Origin: Nanobdellota archaeon
GTDB lineage: Archaea; Nanobdellota; Nanobdellia; Parvarchaeales; Parvarchaeaceae
Reading direction: 5' to 3'
Length of the DNA: 33,186 nucleotides
Assembly: GCA_021800365.1 (NCBI GenBank)
Contig: JAJYZA010000002.1
Location: forward strand, 1-33,186
Within the stretch, counting starts at the first letter, position 1, and each line of letters opens with the position of its first letter. This document shows, piece after piece, positions 9,041-18,857 of this stretch. The notes beneath the pieces were generated by a model. The model was not told the DNA's origin. It was given only the letters and a program-made list of their open reading frames with translations, and searched no databases. A program made the translations under genes and the position numbers.

Positions 9041-9475
9041 TTACGAAGCAGAAGACGGTTTACCGATTTTAAGTGCATCGGCGTATAATCCATATGTATT
9101 ATATTGTCTGGCATTTAGAGCGCTTTCTACGTCTAATAATGAACGATAAATGATCTCTTGGAAACTTGCCGGAGCATCGAATTCCAAGTCATTTAAAATA
9201 TGTATAGTCATTACTACGGACCGTAAGCCGACTAAGTAAGAAACTGTTTTGTTCAATTCATAGTGGTCTTTTTGGTATGCAGATACGAATGCTTTAAATC
9301 GATTGCCGCCGATTTGGTGATACAAACGCTTTGTTATTTTTATTATCGCACTTCTTGGTAGAAGATTCGGGTCTTCCCCGTCACTCGTAAGTATCTCTAC
9401 CAAGGTATTTTTAAACTTTTTTAAACTCTTTATATCCGGCGTATCTTCATCCGAATTCGTACCAAGTCTTTCCAT
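9041..9475 (-). CDS. Hypothetical soluble protein
   Basis: 144-aa ORF with a TATA-like element upstream; no recognised motif. Confidence 0.6.
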   Translation of the reverse strand: MERLGTNSDEDTPDIKSLKKFKNTLVEILTSDGEDPNLLPRSAIIKITKRLYHQIGGNRFKAFVSAYQKDHYELNKTVSYLVGLRSVVMTIHILNDLEFDAPASFQEIIYRSLLDVESALNARQYNTYGLYADALKIGKPSSAS

Positions 9476-9513
9476 ATTTTAGTATTTACTATCTTATAAT
9501 GGAAGTTATTTAG

Positions 9514-9650
9514 TATAAATACCTTGCCGCGACGTTTGTAAGGTAGTTTATAGGACGAGAACAAGACAATGGTTAATTTTAATCATTCAAGCCTCATTCT
9601 TAAACAGTGTTTAATAGCATAAGTACAAACCAATATTAGGTATTTATATT
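9514..9650. promoter_or_regulatory. Divergent promoter pair sharing the element AGGTATTTATA
   Basis: AGGTATTTAT at 9638-9647 on + and its reverse complement ATAAATACCT at 9515-9524, each about 25-45 nt from the divergent starts at 9670 (+) and 9475 (-). Archaeal BRE/TATA-like. Confidence 0.5.
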
Positions 9651-9669
9651 AATCTTTACTTTAATCTAT

Positions 9670-10992
9670 ATGCAAAAAGCGAGGCGCGGGAAAACAAGAA
9701 TAATTAATAAAAAACCCAAAGCCGTTCGAAAAGAAGAGCATTCAGTCTTTGACTTATATCTTCATGGTCTGGCGGGCATAATAGGTCTAGGTGTCCTTGT
9801 GCTCCCTATTTTTGTGGCGCTGGTATACGGCGGCGCATTATCTACTTATATTGTTATTGCAGCAGGGTTTATTGCTTTATTGATAGCGACATTGGTATAT
9901 GACATTTCATTGACGCATAACCACGACCCTTATAATTTTTTAAAGGCTACCTCAGATAGGGAATACTCATTTATTTTTGGATTCCTCTTACTAGTCTCCT
10001 TCATAATAACAATCACTGCGGCAGGTATAGCTTCCGTTGGAGAGCTAAGTAACTTCTTTGGCCTCAATGTTTATATCTCAATTGCAATAATCGACGTCGT
10101 TTTTCTAGTGATGTGGATATTATTCTTTTTGAATTATACGAAACGTACAATGAATTTTATTGGTGCATTAAAGATACTGTTTATTATCCTGCTAGTGGTA
10201 ATAGGTTCAGTTGCGGTTTACAAGAACGGATTCAACGCTTCTAATACGTCTATAAGCTTTCCATCGTATACAATTTTTCCATTTGCTTTAGCAATGCTGC
10301 TATTTCTTTGGATGTATGGAGGGTTTGAGAGCGTATCAATCGCGTATAAAGGCAGAGATAGGTCTAAAGTAGCAAGAGCACTAATATACGTGTTATTCAG
10401 CGCAATAGTTATGTTTGCAATAGTGCAGCTACTAGTTTTCGGTGCAAGTTCAACACTTTCTCTCCAAAATATACAACTTAATCCGGCCAGCGTTTTCACT
10501 GCGAATGTATTGACAAGTAGTTTGATACCTATCATACAGGATATAGTAGTTGGTTTATCCATCGTAGTCATATTAACAATGGCCTTCGCCGTAATCAATG
10601 CCTCTAACCATACGTTAGAAAACATGGCAAAAGACAATCTAATGCCAAGATTCCTGTTAAATGATCAAAATCTTAAGTTATTGATAACCGCGGCGGTGCC
10701 GATGGCATTAATAACTATATTTGCCAATATAGTTACGATTGTTCCCGGAGCACTTTTCGTATATATACCGATTATAATACTAAGTGCACTTGCTTTTGCA
10801 GCAGCTTTTGTTTTCTTTGCTGTAGGGTATGCTTATCATTACATAAGGAAAAAGGATTATGCAAGAACCGTATTCGGATTATTCGTCGGGTTATTGCTTA
10901 TAGCACTAATCGTCTTTTCGCCAGCAGCATTTCTCGTTGGTTTAGTCATAATCCTAGTGGTATCTCTTATAGGATACGCACTACTTAAGTGA
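9670..10992 (+). CDS. APC-superfamily amino acid permease
   Basis: About 12 hydrophobic segments; HGLAGIIGLGVLVLPIFVALVYGGA N-terminal TM1 and GGFESVSIAYKGRDRSKVARALIY resemble APC transporters. Confidence 0.8.
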   Translation: MQKARRGKTRIINKKPKAVRKEEHSVFDLYLHGLAGIIGLGVLVLPIFVALVYGGALSTYIVIAAGFIALLIATLVYDISLTHNHDPYNFLKATSDREYSFIFGFLLLVSFIITITAAGIASVGELSNFFGLNVYISIAIIDVVFLVMWILFFLNYTKRTMNFIGALKILFIILLVVIGSVAVYKNGFNASNTSISFPSYTIFPFALAMLLFLWMYGGFESVSIAYKGRDRSKVARALIYVLFSAIVMFAIVQLLVFGASSTLSLQNIQLNPASVFTANVLTSSLIPIIQDIVVGLSIVVILTMAFAVINASNHTLENMAKDNLMPRFLLNDQNLKLLITAAVPMALITIFANIVTIVPGALFVYIPIIILSALAFAAAFVFFAVGYAYHYIRKKDYARTVFGLFVGLLLIALIVFSPAAFLVGLVIILVVSLIGYALLK

Positions 10993-11576
10993 GCAGAATT
11001 TTTATGATTCGTAGGTTAGTAAAGCAGATATTGGCTATTATAATAGCCGTAGCCTTTATAGCTTCGATATTATATTTTATACCAAAATTCCCTAATGAAA
11101 ATATACTATCTTACAGTATACTGGTGCCAGATCAGTTTATAAACGCGAGTTCCACATTTTATAGTACCGCTCCTCTTACCTTTTCAAATCAGAACTTCTC
11201 TAGCATAGGCTCAGTTTCTCAGCCGATCTCAAATATAATCTCTAGCACAAATGCTACGAACCTCTTACAGCTAACAAATTTCTTCTTGAGTCTAAACAAA
11301 ATCAAAAGTAATGAGTCTAATGGGGGGGTAATTTGTCTTTATTCAGAAAACTTTACTAAAAGCCTTTGCGATAATGCCAATTATAGCTGGCTTTTATTTT
11401 ATGGAACTGGAACACAACTGTCTCTTTACCAAAATTCAAATAGTCCTTCCCTCTCGAGTATAACTTTGAATTCGATTCAGAACAATAATGTTACCTTTGT
11501 GTTAGTTTACGCTAATCCCAATAGTATCGGCGTAAGTTCAACCTCGTCTGGAGGGGGTCCAATCTTGCGTACATAG
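10989..11576 (+). CDS. Secreted or membrane-anchored hypothetical protein
   Basis: GTG start overlaps the permease TGA (GTGA). N-terminal TM, then a Ser/Asn-rich extracytoplasmic region; ends TAG. Confidence 0.55.
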   Translation: MSRIFMIRRLVKQILAIIIAVAFIASILYFIPKFPNENILSYSILVPDQFINASSTFYSTAPLTFSNQNFSSIGSVSQPISNIISSTNATNLLQLTNFFLSLNKIKSNESNGGVICLYSENFTKSLCDNANYSWLLFYGTGTQLSLYQNSNSPSLSSITLNSIQNNNVTFVLVYANPNSIGVSSTSSGGGPILRT

Positions 11577-11578
11577 TC

Positions 11579-11640
11579 GGCGATGATTAAATGAACACCT
11601 TCTGAGACAAAACGATGAGGAGAAGGGTAGCTTATGAGCC
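11579..11640 (+). ncRNA. Candidate box C/D-like sRNA (weak)
   Basis: GGC...GCC closing ends; C-like GCGATGA (11580-11586), CTGA (11602-11605), C'-like CGATGA (11613-11618), D-like ATGA (11634-11637). C and D boxes each deviate from consensus. Confidence 0.2.
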
Positions 11641-11674
11641 TAAGCTTTAAATATCTCCCAATGGCAATAATTAA

Positions 11675-12391
11675 ATGGAAAACAGTATAATCGGGCAGAA
11701 AATAAATCAGTCACTTCACGAGATATATCTCGGGAGAGTAAAAGCATTTCTTCTAGAGGCGTCGGATGGTAGTTTGGTGCTTTTGGATACGGGCATGCCT
11801 AATAGCCAAGCAACAATAATAAAATACCTGAATACTATCGGAAAATCTGTTAGCGATATAAAATATATACTGTTAACGCACTCGCATATTGATCATTTTG
11901 GGAGCGCATCAGAACTAAAAAAATTATCAAATGCAATGGTCGGAATAAACGAGAAAGGCATAAAATACGTCGATGGATCTTCTGGGATCAAGCTGCCAGT
12001 TGTAGATAAAAAGGGATTAGGGATGCGCTTTTTGCTTTCTCTTATGAAGCTAACCTTACACATAAGGAAACCGAAATTCTTTAAACCAGATATGGTGTTA
12101 AAGGAGGGGGTTTTTCCAGAACAGATTCATATAAACGCTAAGATTTTAGAAACGCCCGGCCATACGGAAGATTCTATCTCAATATATCTTCCAGATTCAA
12201 AAACAGTAATTGTCGGTGACTTATTATTTGGTAAGCCAGATAAGCTTGTACTGCCGACATTTTATGATGATTACATAGCATTGCTAAATAGCATAAAGCG
12301 TATAAAGGATCTAGAACCGGATCTAATATGCGTTTCTCACGGAAAAAATCACAATGTTTCTGATATTAGCGAATCAAACAATACAAACTAG
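11675..12391 (+). CDS. Metallo-beta-lactamase-fold hydrolase
   Basis: LLTHSHIDHFGSASEL (HxHxDH), ETPGHTEDSISIYLPDSKTVIVGDLLF. Confidence 0.9.
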   Translation: MENSIIGQKINQSLHEIYLGRVKAFLLEASDGSLVLLDTGMPNSQATIIKYLNTIGKSVSDIKYILLTHSHIDHFGSASELKKLSNAMVGINEKGIKYVDGSSGIKLPVVDKKGLGMRFLLSLMKLTLHIRKPKFFKPDMVLKEGVFPEQIHINAKILETPGHTEDSISIYLPDSKTVIVGDLLFGKPDKLVLPTFYDDYIALLNSIKRIKDLEPDLICVSHGKNHNVSDISESNNTN

Positions 12392-12398
12392 ATAATAT

Positions 12399-13481
12399 AT
12401 GAATTATGGTCTTGTCTGTACGCATTGTGGAATGCGATATTCAAATAAAGTACAATTGTTTAGATGCATTAAATGCGGTTCTATATTAGAAGTATATTAC
12501 AAATATCCGTCAAAGATTAAACTTATAGGAGAAAAAATAACACATTCGCGCTATAGAAATCTTTTTCCTATCCACGGTAAACTATTTACTCTTGGGGAAG
12601 GCGGCACCCCGCTAATAACTTATAAAATGAAAGGAGTAAATCTCTATTTAAAATTGGAAACGTATAATCCAACTAATTCATTCAAAGACCGTGGCTCGTC
12701 AATCGAAATAAGTAAGGCGAAAGAACTCGGGTTTAAGGAAGTTTGTTGTGCTTCCACTGGCAATATGGGCCTCTCAACTGCGACTTACGCGGAGAGATTT
12801 GGTATAAAGTGCTATATTTTTATAAGCGAAGACGCAAATAAAAAGAAAATAGAAAAAATCAAAAAACAAGGGGCCGAAATAATTAAGGTAGAAGGAGATT
12901 TTAATACAGCCTTGGAAACTGCAGAGCTTTTTGCAAAAGAGAATGACGTATTTCTATGTGGGGATTATCATTATAGAAAAGAGGGACAAAAAACTATAGC
13001 ATATGAGCTAACTGAACAGGTTAATAAACCATTAGATTTTATATTCTTGCCTGTCGGTAATAGTACTTTATTGGCAGCGGTTTTTAAGGGACTGGAGGAA
13101 TTTAAGAGATTTAATCTACTTGAAAAATTACCGAGACTAGTGGCCGTTCAGGCAAAAGGCTGTAATCCACTTATAAAGGCATTTAATAATCATATTAGGA
13201 TAAGATATCAACACCCGAAAACTATCGCAGATGCCATAGCCGTGGGATATCCAACCTTTGGATTTGAAGGATTGAAATCTCTTAAAAAAACCAGCGGAAT
13301 AGCAGTTTCGGTAAAGGATGGGGAGTTGCTATCCGCGAAAAAGAAGTTAGCTATGGTTGGAATCTTTGCGGAGCCGGGGGGTGCCGCAGCCTTCTCCGGC
13401 TTTCTAAAATTATACAAGAAACATCCCGCGTATCTTAAAAATAAGAACGTCGCATGTATTATAACGGGTAACAACGAGTGA
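12399..13481 (+). CDS. thrC: Threonine synthase
   Basis: N-terminal zinc ribbon CTHCGMRYSN...FRCIKCG, PLP-Lys motif YNPTNSFKDRGSS, STGNMGLSTATYA. Confidence 0.88.
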   Translation: MNYGLVCTHCGMRYSNKVQLFRCIKCGSILEVYYKYPSKIKLIGEKITHSRYRNLFPIHGKLFTLGEGGTPLITYKMKGVNLYLKLETYNPTNSFKDRGSSIEISKAKELGFKEVCCASTGNMGLSTATYAERFGIKCYIFISEDANKKKIEKIKKQGAEIIKVEGDFNTALETAELFAKENDVFLCGDYHYRKEGQKTIAYELTEQVNKPLDFIFLPVGNSTLLAAVFKGLEEFKRFNLLEKLPRLVAVQAKGCNPLIKAFNNHIRIRYQHPKTIADAIAVGYPTFGFEGLKSLKKTSGIAVSVKDGELLSAKKKLAMVGIFAEPGGAAAFSGFLKLYKKHPAYLKNKNVACIITGNNE

Positions 13482-13736
13482 ATTCCTTAAGTATAGATAC
13501 CAAAGAACACCCCACGGTTAATTATATTACGAGGATCAGTAAATAGTAAGCATTTCCTAATGTTTTATCCCCGCGAATAATAGAAAGGAGGTTAAAACAG
13601 ATCGGTTCTGGAAAAATTCTGTTTGGATCAGATTTTTCTTATTTCAATTAGGAAATCGAGTTAAAGAAAGTTAAAAAAGTAACTTAAGGGGGCAAAAGAA
13701 TATATTCCTATAAAGACGCCATACCTAGCTTCGCAG

Positions 13737-14897
13737 ATGAAAACTATAAAAAGTATAAACTCAAGTAATTCATTATACGTGGAAATGACATCCGGCTTGC
13801 TGGAAGATAATGAGAAAGTAGTAAGCAAGTTCCAAGCACAGCGTTTCTCTTCCTTAAAAGAATTTCCCGATTTTTATACGTTCAATAAAGGCCTATTTTA
13901 TTCGCATAGAGATTTTGATAAATTTTTCGAAAGGCTAAAGAAAGGTGAAAAATCTGCAATAGTATCTGGCCTTAATCCCTCTAGTACACTGCAGCTGGGG
14001 CACAAGACAGTATTTGATACAAATCTTTTTTTTCAGAAAAAATACGGAATTCCTGTTTTTATTCCGCTATCCGACGATGAAAGTTATGTAGCTAAAAAAG
14101 TAAAGAACAGAGAGGAAGCAGTAGAACATGGTGTGGATCTCATAATAGATTTATTAGCATATGGATTTGATCCAGGACTTACAAAAGTAGTCTTTGATTT
14201 TTATTATACGGACATCTTTAGCATTGCAATGAATCTTTCGAGGCATGTTACATTATCAGAGATAAAGGCGGTATACGGATACAAGAACGACGATAACATC
14301 GGGTTACACTTCTATCCAAATATCCAATCTGCACATGTATTATTACCGCAGATCGCATATGCTACAAAGAACGTTCTTGTACCTATAGGGCCGGATGAGG
14401 ATTCTCATCTTAGGCTTTGTAGAGACATCGCATCTAGGGTTGGCTATGAGAAACCCGCAATACTGCATGCAAGATTCATGCCGGGCGTAGATGGCCTTAA
14501 AATGTCAAAATCCCGACCAGACTATGCGATATTTCTACACGATAACCCAGAAACAATAGCGAAAAAGATAAGCAAAGCATTTAGTGGTGGAAGAGATACG
14601 ATAGAAGAGCACAGAAAGCTTGGGGGAAACCCGGATATCGATATATCCTTCCTTTATTTGTCAACTTACTTCTTGGGTATACAGGAGGTGAAAAAACTAA
14701 GAGAGGATTACTTACACGGCGTGGTTCTTAGTGGTCAATTAAAGAACATGCTTATAGAGAAGATAAACGACTTTATCGCAGAATTCAAAATAAGGAGAGA
14801 ACATGTTACTTTTGATCAAATAGAGAAGATACTTCTGCGTGGAAATGACGGCGCACGCTTGGAGCAAATAAAAGATATATTTGAAAAAATCAGATAG
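13737..14897 (+). CDS. trpS: Tryptophanyl-tRNA synthetase (archaeal/eukaryotic type)
   Basis: SGLNPSSTLQLGHKTVFDTNLFFQKKYGIPVFIPLSDDE and DGLKMSKSRPDYAIFLHDNPETI (KMSKS). Confidence 0.9.
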   Translation: MKTIKSINSSNSLYVEMTSGLLEDNEKVVSKFQAQRFSSLKEFPDFYTFNKGLFYSHRDFDKFFERLKKGEKSAIVSGLNPSSTLQLGHKTVFDTNLFFQKKYGIPVFIPLSDDESYVAKKVKNREEAVEHGVDLIIDLLAYGFDPGLTKVVFDFYYTDIFSIAMNLSRHVTLSEIKAVYGYKNDDNIGLHFYPNIQSAHVLLPQIAYATKNVLVPIGPDEDSHLRLCRDIASRVGYEKPAILHARFMPGVDGLKMSKSRPDYAIFLHDNPETIAKKISKAFSGGRDTIEEHRKLGGNPDIDISFLYLSTYFLGIQEVKKLREDYLHGVVLSGQLKNMLIEKINDFIAEFKIRREHVTFDQIEKILLRGNDGARLEQIKDIFEKIR

Positions 14898-14902
14898 GTT
14901 AG

Positions 14903-15427
14903 ATGATTAAGAATCAGATTATATATACTATCGGGCACTCCACATTAGACTATCCGAAATTTATTAGACTTTTAACAAGAAATAAGATAACCCTTTTAGT
15001 CGATATACGGAGCTTTCCCGGTTCAAGGTTTGTACCTCAGTATAATAAGGGGCATTTATCAAAGAGTTTGTTAAAAAATGGAATAAAATACGTTTGGTTA
15101 AAGGAGCTAGGAGGAAGGAGATACGGCTTAGGAAAAAAGTCTCCGAACATATGCTGGAAGAACAAAACGTTTAGAGGGTACGCGGATTATATGCTGACTA
15201 GAGAGTTCAAGAATGCCATAAAAAAACTGTTAACTCTGTCTATGGGAGAAAATTCCGCTATACTGTGCGCAGAGGCACTTTACTGGCGCTGTCATAGAAA
15301 CCTCGTGTCTGATTATCTGAAATCGAAGGGGATTAAAGTTATCCATATAATGTCGAATAATAAAAATGTTCCACACAAGTATACGGAATGCACGAGATTG
15401 CGTAACGGAGTATTGTCTTATTTTTAA
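14903..15427 (+). CDS. DUF488 family protein
   Basis: YTIGHSTLDYPKFIRLLTRNKITLLVDIRSFPGSRFVPQYNKGHLSKSLLKNGIKYVWLKELGG and LCAEALYWRCHRNLVSDYL. Confidence 0.9.
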   Translation: MIKNQIIYTIGHSTLDYPKFIRLLTRNKITLLVDIRSFPGSRFVPQYNKGHLSKSLLKNGIKYVWLKELGGRRYGLGKKSPNICWKNKTFRGYADYMLTREFKNAIKKLLTLSMGENSAILCAEALYWRCHRNLVSDYLKSKGIKVIHIMSNNKNVPHKYTECTRLRNGVLSYF

Positions 15428-15448
15428 TTTTTGGCAATGTTGTCCAGT

Positions 15449-16849
15449 TTAAACGGGCGGTGTCTTAAATTTCTCGCTCCCCTTGAATATATCTAACTCT
15501 TCCGTTAATTCTTTTAATTTTTGACCGAATCTCTGCGGGTCGGCGTCTTTTCCATCTTTAGTGAATTCTTCTATTATACCATCAGTGCCGTTTACTACCA
15601 GCTTAAATCCGTCCCGGTATACGGCTTTTCTCATCTTCTCATATTTTTGCTTTACGTATTTTTTTCTGTCCCTATAAATATTTGGGAGGATGGTAACACT
15701 GCCGTATGCTTCTGAAAATGCGGATTCTTTTGTAAGCGCAGAATCATCGCCCCCTTCTACTGTTTCGTGTATAAGTTTTGGAACATTTACTAGACTCTGG
15801 TACCCGGGGCGTTTTTCGAATTTTTTATTTTTTGGGTATTTTATAATCATTGGGATCCTTATTAATTCATCATAAAGATACGTGTTGTGGAACATGTAAT
15901 TATGTTCATTAAACGCCTGTCCGTGGTCAGAGGTTATTATAATCATAGTGTCATCATACACCCCTTTCTTTTTCATAGTTTTTATTAATCTTTCCAGGGC
16001 CAAATCTAGATATTCAGCTTCTTTTACATACTGGCGCTTAAGGAAACTTGCCTTTTTGCTAGTGATTCTCTTCACTCCCGTAAAATTTTCCCAAGTTTCT
16101 TTTGGGTCATAACCGTCATATGGCTCGTGCATTTCAAATAAATTTATAAAGCTAAAAAATGGCGCTTCTAATTTACCGTTAGAAATTAGATTATTCGTAA
16201 GAATTGAGCCCTTCTCAATCGGATAATTCATCGCTTTATTGATACTCTTGATTTTCATCCACGCGCCAGCATACTTAATTATGTCTTTCAGCTGCCCTCG
16301 TTTTAACAATACTTTGATTATATCACCCATGCCAGAACCGAATTTTTTCGCTTCTGAGACGAGGTTATGGATATTTGTTTTTGGCTCGGCGTCCAAACTA
16401 AAAAAAGAATCAAATCCTTTGTCAAAATACGTATATGGTGATACCATGATATTATTGGATATGCCATACGTGTTGTAACCTCGTCGCGACAGATACTCTG
16501 CAATACGTTCTCCCTTCATCTGAGCGCTATTTATGTTACCGGTGAACTTCCCAGTACAGAAGAAATGTGATTCTACTATGCTATCCGTCTTTAATTCTTT
16601 ATGGAAATCTGTAATGTCTAATAGCTTTACTTTCTCTGTTTCGTGTACTCCGTGCTCACTAGAGTATAAACCGGTAAATAGTGACACATGCGAAGGGTAT
16701 GTCCAGGGTGATGGGGCTATACAATTATTGTATACCATTGCGCTACGCGAAAATGAATTAAGAAACGGAGTTTTAGCTGCACCACCGTATAAGCTTAATA
16801 TGTCGGCCCTTAACGTATCACACACGATAACCAGCACATTGTAAGCCAT
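15449..16849 (-). CDS. Sulfatase / alkaline phosphatase superfamily enzyme
   Basis: VLVIVCDTLRADILSLYGG, SPWTYPSHVSLFTGLYSSEHGV, IIITSDHGQAFNEH. Internal Met at 16849 preferred over the track start. Confidence 0.85.
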   Translation of the reverse strand: MAYNVLVIVCDTLRADILSLYGGAAKTPFLNSFSRSAMVYNNCIAPSPWTYPSHVSLFTGLYSSEHGVHETEKVKLLDITDFHKELKTDSIVESHFFCTGKFTGNINSAQMKGERIAEYLSRRGYNTYGISNNIMVSPYTYFDKGFDSFFSLDAEPKTNIHNLVSEAKKFGSGMGDIIKVLLKRGQLKDIIKYAGAWMKIKSINKAMNYPIEKGSILTNNLISNGKLEAPFFSFINLFEMHEPYDGYDPKETWENFTGVKRITSKKASFLKRQYVKEAEYLDLALERLIKTMKKKGVYDDTMIIITSDHGQAFNEHNYMFHNTYLYDELIRIPMIIKYPKNKKFEKRPGYQSLVNVPKLIHETVEGGDDSALTKESAFSEAYGSVTILPNIYRDRKKYVKQKYEKMRKAVYRDGFKLVVNGTDGIIEEFTKDGKDADPQRFGQKLKELTEELDIFKGSEKFKTPPV

Positions 16850-16912
16850 AAAAGACTTTAAGCCGAAGGAATATTTAAATATATACAAGAGATACCTATT
16901 AAATAAGTCTTT

Positions 16913-17743
16913 ATGGATGGTTCAGACGTTTCAATGGGTTCTAGGCGTGTAGAAAGTGGCTTAAGTTTAGAAGCCAAGACAGCAATTGCGAAAATAGTGA
17001 TTAAAGATGCTCTAAAGAGATATAAACGACCGACAGTGGTGTGGAGTGCAGGAAAAGATAGTACAGTAGTGTTGGACTTAGTTAAACAGGTTTGTAAAGA
17101 ACTTAAGATAAGTATACCACCAGCATTGTTCATAGATCACGGTCAACATTATGAAGAAACCATGGATATGCTAAAGGAAGTAAGCAAGAACTGGGGTTTT
17201 AAGCTAATTTACGCAAAAAACGAGGACGTCTTAAACAAGGTAGGGAAGAATAATAAAATAAAAATAAGTGCACTGAATCAGCTGAATCAGAAAGAGGCGG
17301 CAAGAATAGGCTATAATAAAACCGAAATGGACTATGATTTAGAAACCGAGATAGGTAACCATCTTTTGAAAACCGTCGCGATGAATCTCGCTATAGAAAA
17401 GTACCGTTTTGATGCACTTTTTACTGGCGTTAGATGGGATGAAAACGAAGCACGCTCCGGAGAGGTATTCATAAGCCCAAGATCTCATCCAGACCATGTT
17501 AGAGTTCAGCCAATCCTGCCGTTTACGGAAAGAAATATATGGCAGTATATGTTTGAGTATAAGTTACCAATACATCCATTGTATAAACAGGGGTATAGAT
17601 CTATAGACGGTAAACTCGATTCTAAGAAGACGAGTAATCTGCCTGCATGGGAACAGGACCTGGAACATACAAAAGAGCGCGCCGGTCGTTCACAAGACAA
17701 AGAAGGCGTTATGGAAAAATTAAGACTATTCGGATACATGTGA
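16913..17743 (+). CDS. PAPS-reductase / CysD-like PP-loop family protein
   Basis: VVWSAGKDSTVVLDLVKQV PP-loop; TGVRWDENEARSGE; QPILPFTERNIWQYM. Confidence 0.85.
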   Translation: MDGSDVSMGSRRVESGLSLEAKTAIAKIVIKDALKRYKRPTVVWSAGKDSTVVLDLVKQVCKELKISIPPALFIDHGQHYEETMDMLKEVSKNWGFKLIYAKNEDVLNKVGKNNKIKISALNQLNQKEAARIGYNKTEMDYDLETEIGNHLLKTVAMNLAIEKYRFDALFTGVRWDENEARSGEVFISPRSHPDHVRVQPILPFTERNIWQYMFEYKLPIHPLYKQGYRSIDGKLDSKKTSNLPAWEQDLEHTKERAGRSQDKEGVMEKLRLFGYM

Positions 17744-18784
17744 TTTTCTTAGTAGCTTATTTAACTCACTAATATCAGAAAACGTGTTACCTCCGGCAGC
17801 TTTATTTAAACGGTTCATTATAGCCAGCCCAATTCCATGCGTATCAAAAGATTCTCCTATGGCGAATTTTGTAGGGTAATTATCTATCGCCCTTAGCGAC
17901 GAAAATAGATTTTTCGCTATTTCGTATGCATTTTTATATGAACCGAGCGGAATCTTGGTTGCTTTTACACTATATATATGGTTACAAGTCTCTTTCGATC
18001 CCAAAAAACAAAAACGAGTATCGAGCTCGTTAACTAATTTTATGAGTTTTTCCTTGTCTCCGTAGAAGAGAAAAAGAGGTTTGTCCGGTGCGTAGTGTTT
18101 GTATTTCATCCCAGGACTAGCGGGTTTAATATCAATGGATGTTGTATTTGTCAGTAAGTTAGGTTTTTTTCCGAATTTTTTAGCAATTTCTTCTGGAGTA
18201 AATGGGCCCGGTCTCAATATTGTAAAACTTTGTAAATCGATTACTGTAGATTCTAAGCCAAAAAACGTTTGGCCCGCATCCAGTATTATTTCAACCTTGT
18301 CTCCAATCTCTTTTATTATGGTTTTAGCTTCCGTTGGAGACGGTTTTCCCGATAGGTTTGCACTAGGTGCTGCTATAGGGACTCCGGCCGCCTTTATCAG
18401 CGACAATGCCACTGGATGGGCAGGCATACGCAATGCTACGGTGTCGAGGGAGGCCGTAACAGCATCTGGAAGTGCAGAACGTTTTTTTACTACAAACGTT
18501 ATTGGCGAGGGCCATATATCATTAAGAAGCCGCTTGTATCCTTCCGGAAACACGCCAAGCTTATTTGCCATTTCTATCGAATCTACATGTACGATTAATG
18601 GGTTATCCTGTGGCCTACCCTTAACTAAAAAAATCTGTTTGCATGCGTTCCCATTAAATGCATCTGCACCAAGGCCATAAACTGTTTCAGTCGGAAACGC
18701 AACTAATCCACCGCGCCTTATAGCATCTGCAGCAATTTTTATCTTGTCCGGTTCTGGTTTTAATGGATTTATTTTTAGTATCAT
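17726..18784 (-). CDS. Threonylcarbamoyl-AMP synthase (Sua5/YrdC/YwlC)
   Basis: GGLVAFPTETVYGLGADAFN, FLVKGRPQDNPLIVHV, PIAAPSANLSGKPSPT, SPGMKYKHYAPDKPLFLFYG. C-terminal Sua5 domain present. Confidence 0.95.
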   Translation of the reverse strand: MILKINPLKPEPDKIKIAADAIRRGGLVAFPTETVYGLGADAFNGNACKQIFLVKGRPQDNPLIVHVDSIEMANKLGVFPEGYKRLLNDIWPSPITFVVKKRSALPDAVTASLDTVALRMPAHPVALSLIKAAGVPIAAPSANLSGKPSPTEAKTIIKEIGDKVEIILDAGQTFFGLESTVIDLQSFTILRPGPFTPEEIAKKFGKKPNLLTNTTSIDIKPASPGMKYKHYAPDKPLFLFYGDKEKLIKLVNELDTRFCFLGSKETCNHIYSVKATKIPLGSYKNAYEIAKNLFSSLRAIDNYPTKFAIGESFDTHGIGLAIMNRLNKAAGGNTFSDISELNKLLRKSHVSE

Positions 18785-18857
18785 ATCTAACCTTTATAGC
18801 ACCAATATAATTGGTATAAAAGAAATAAAAAGGTTGAATGCGATAGATTAATCGATT

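Noticed and set aside
10218-10637. Minus-strand 139-aa ORF
   Set aside because: Antisense to the APC permease; no independent support.
18099-18680. 193-aa plus-strand ORF
   Set aside because: Antisense to the well-supported Sua5/YrdC gene; its translation shows no family motif.
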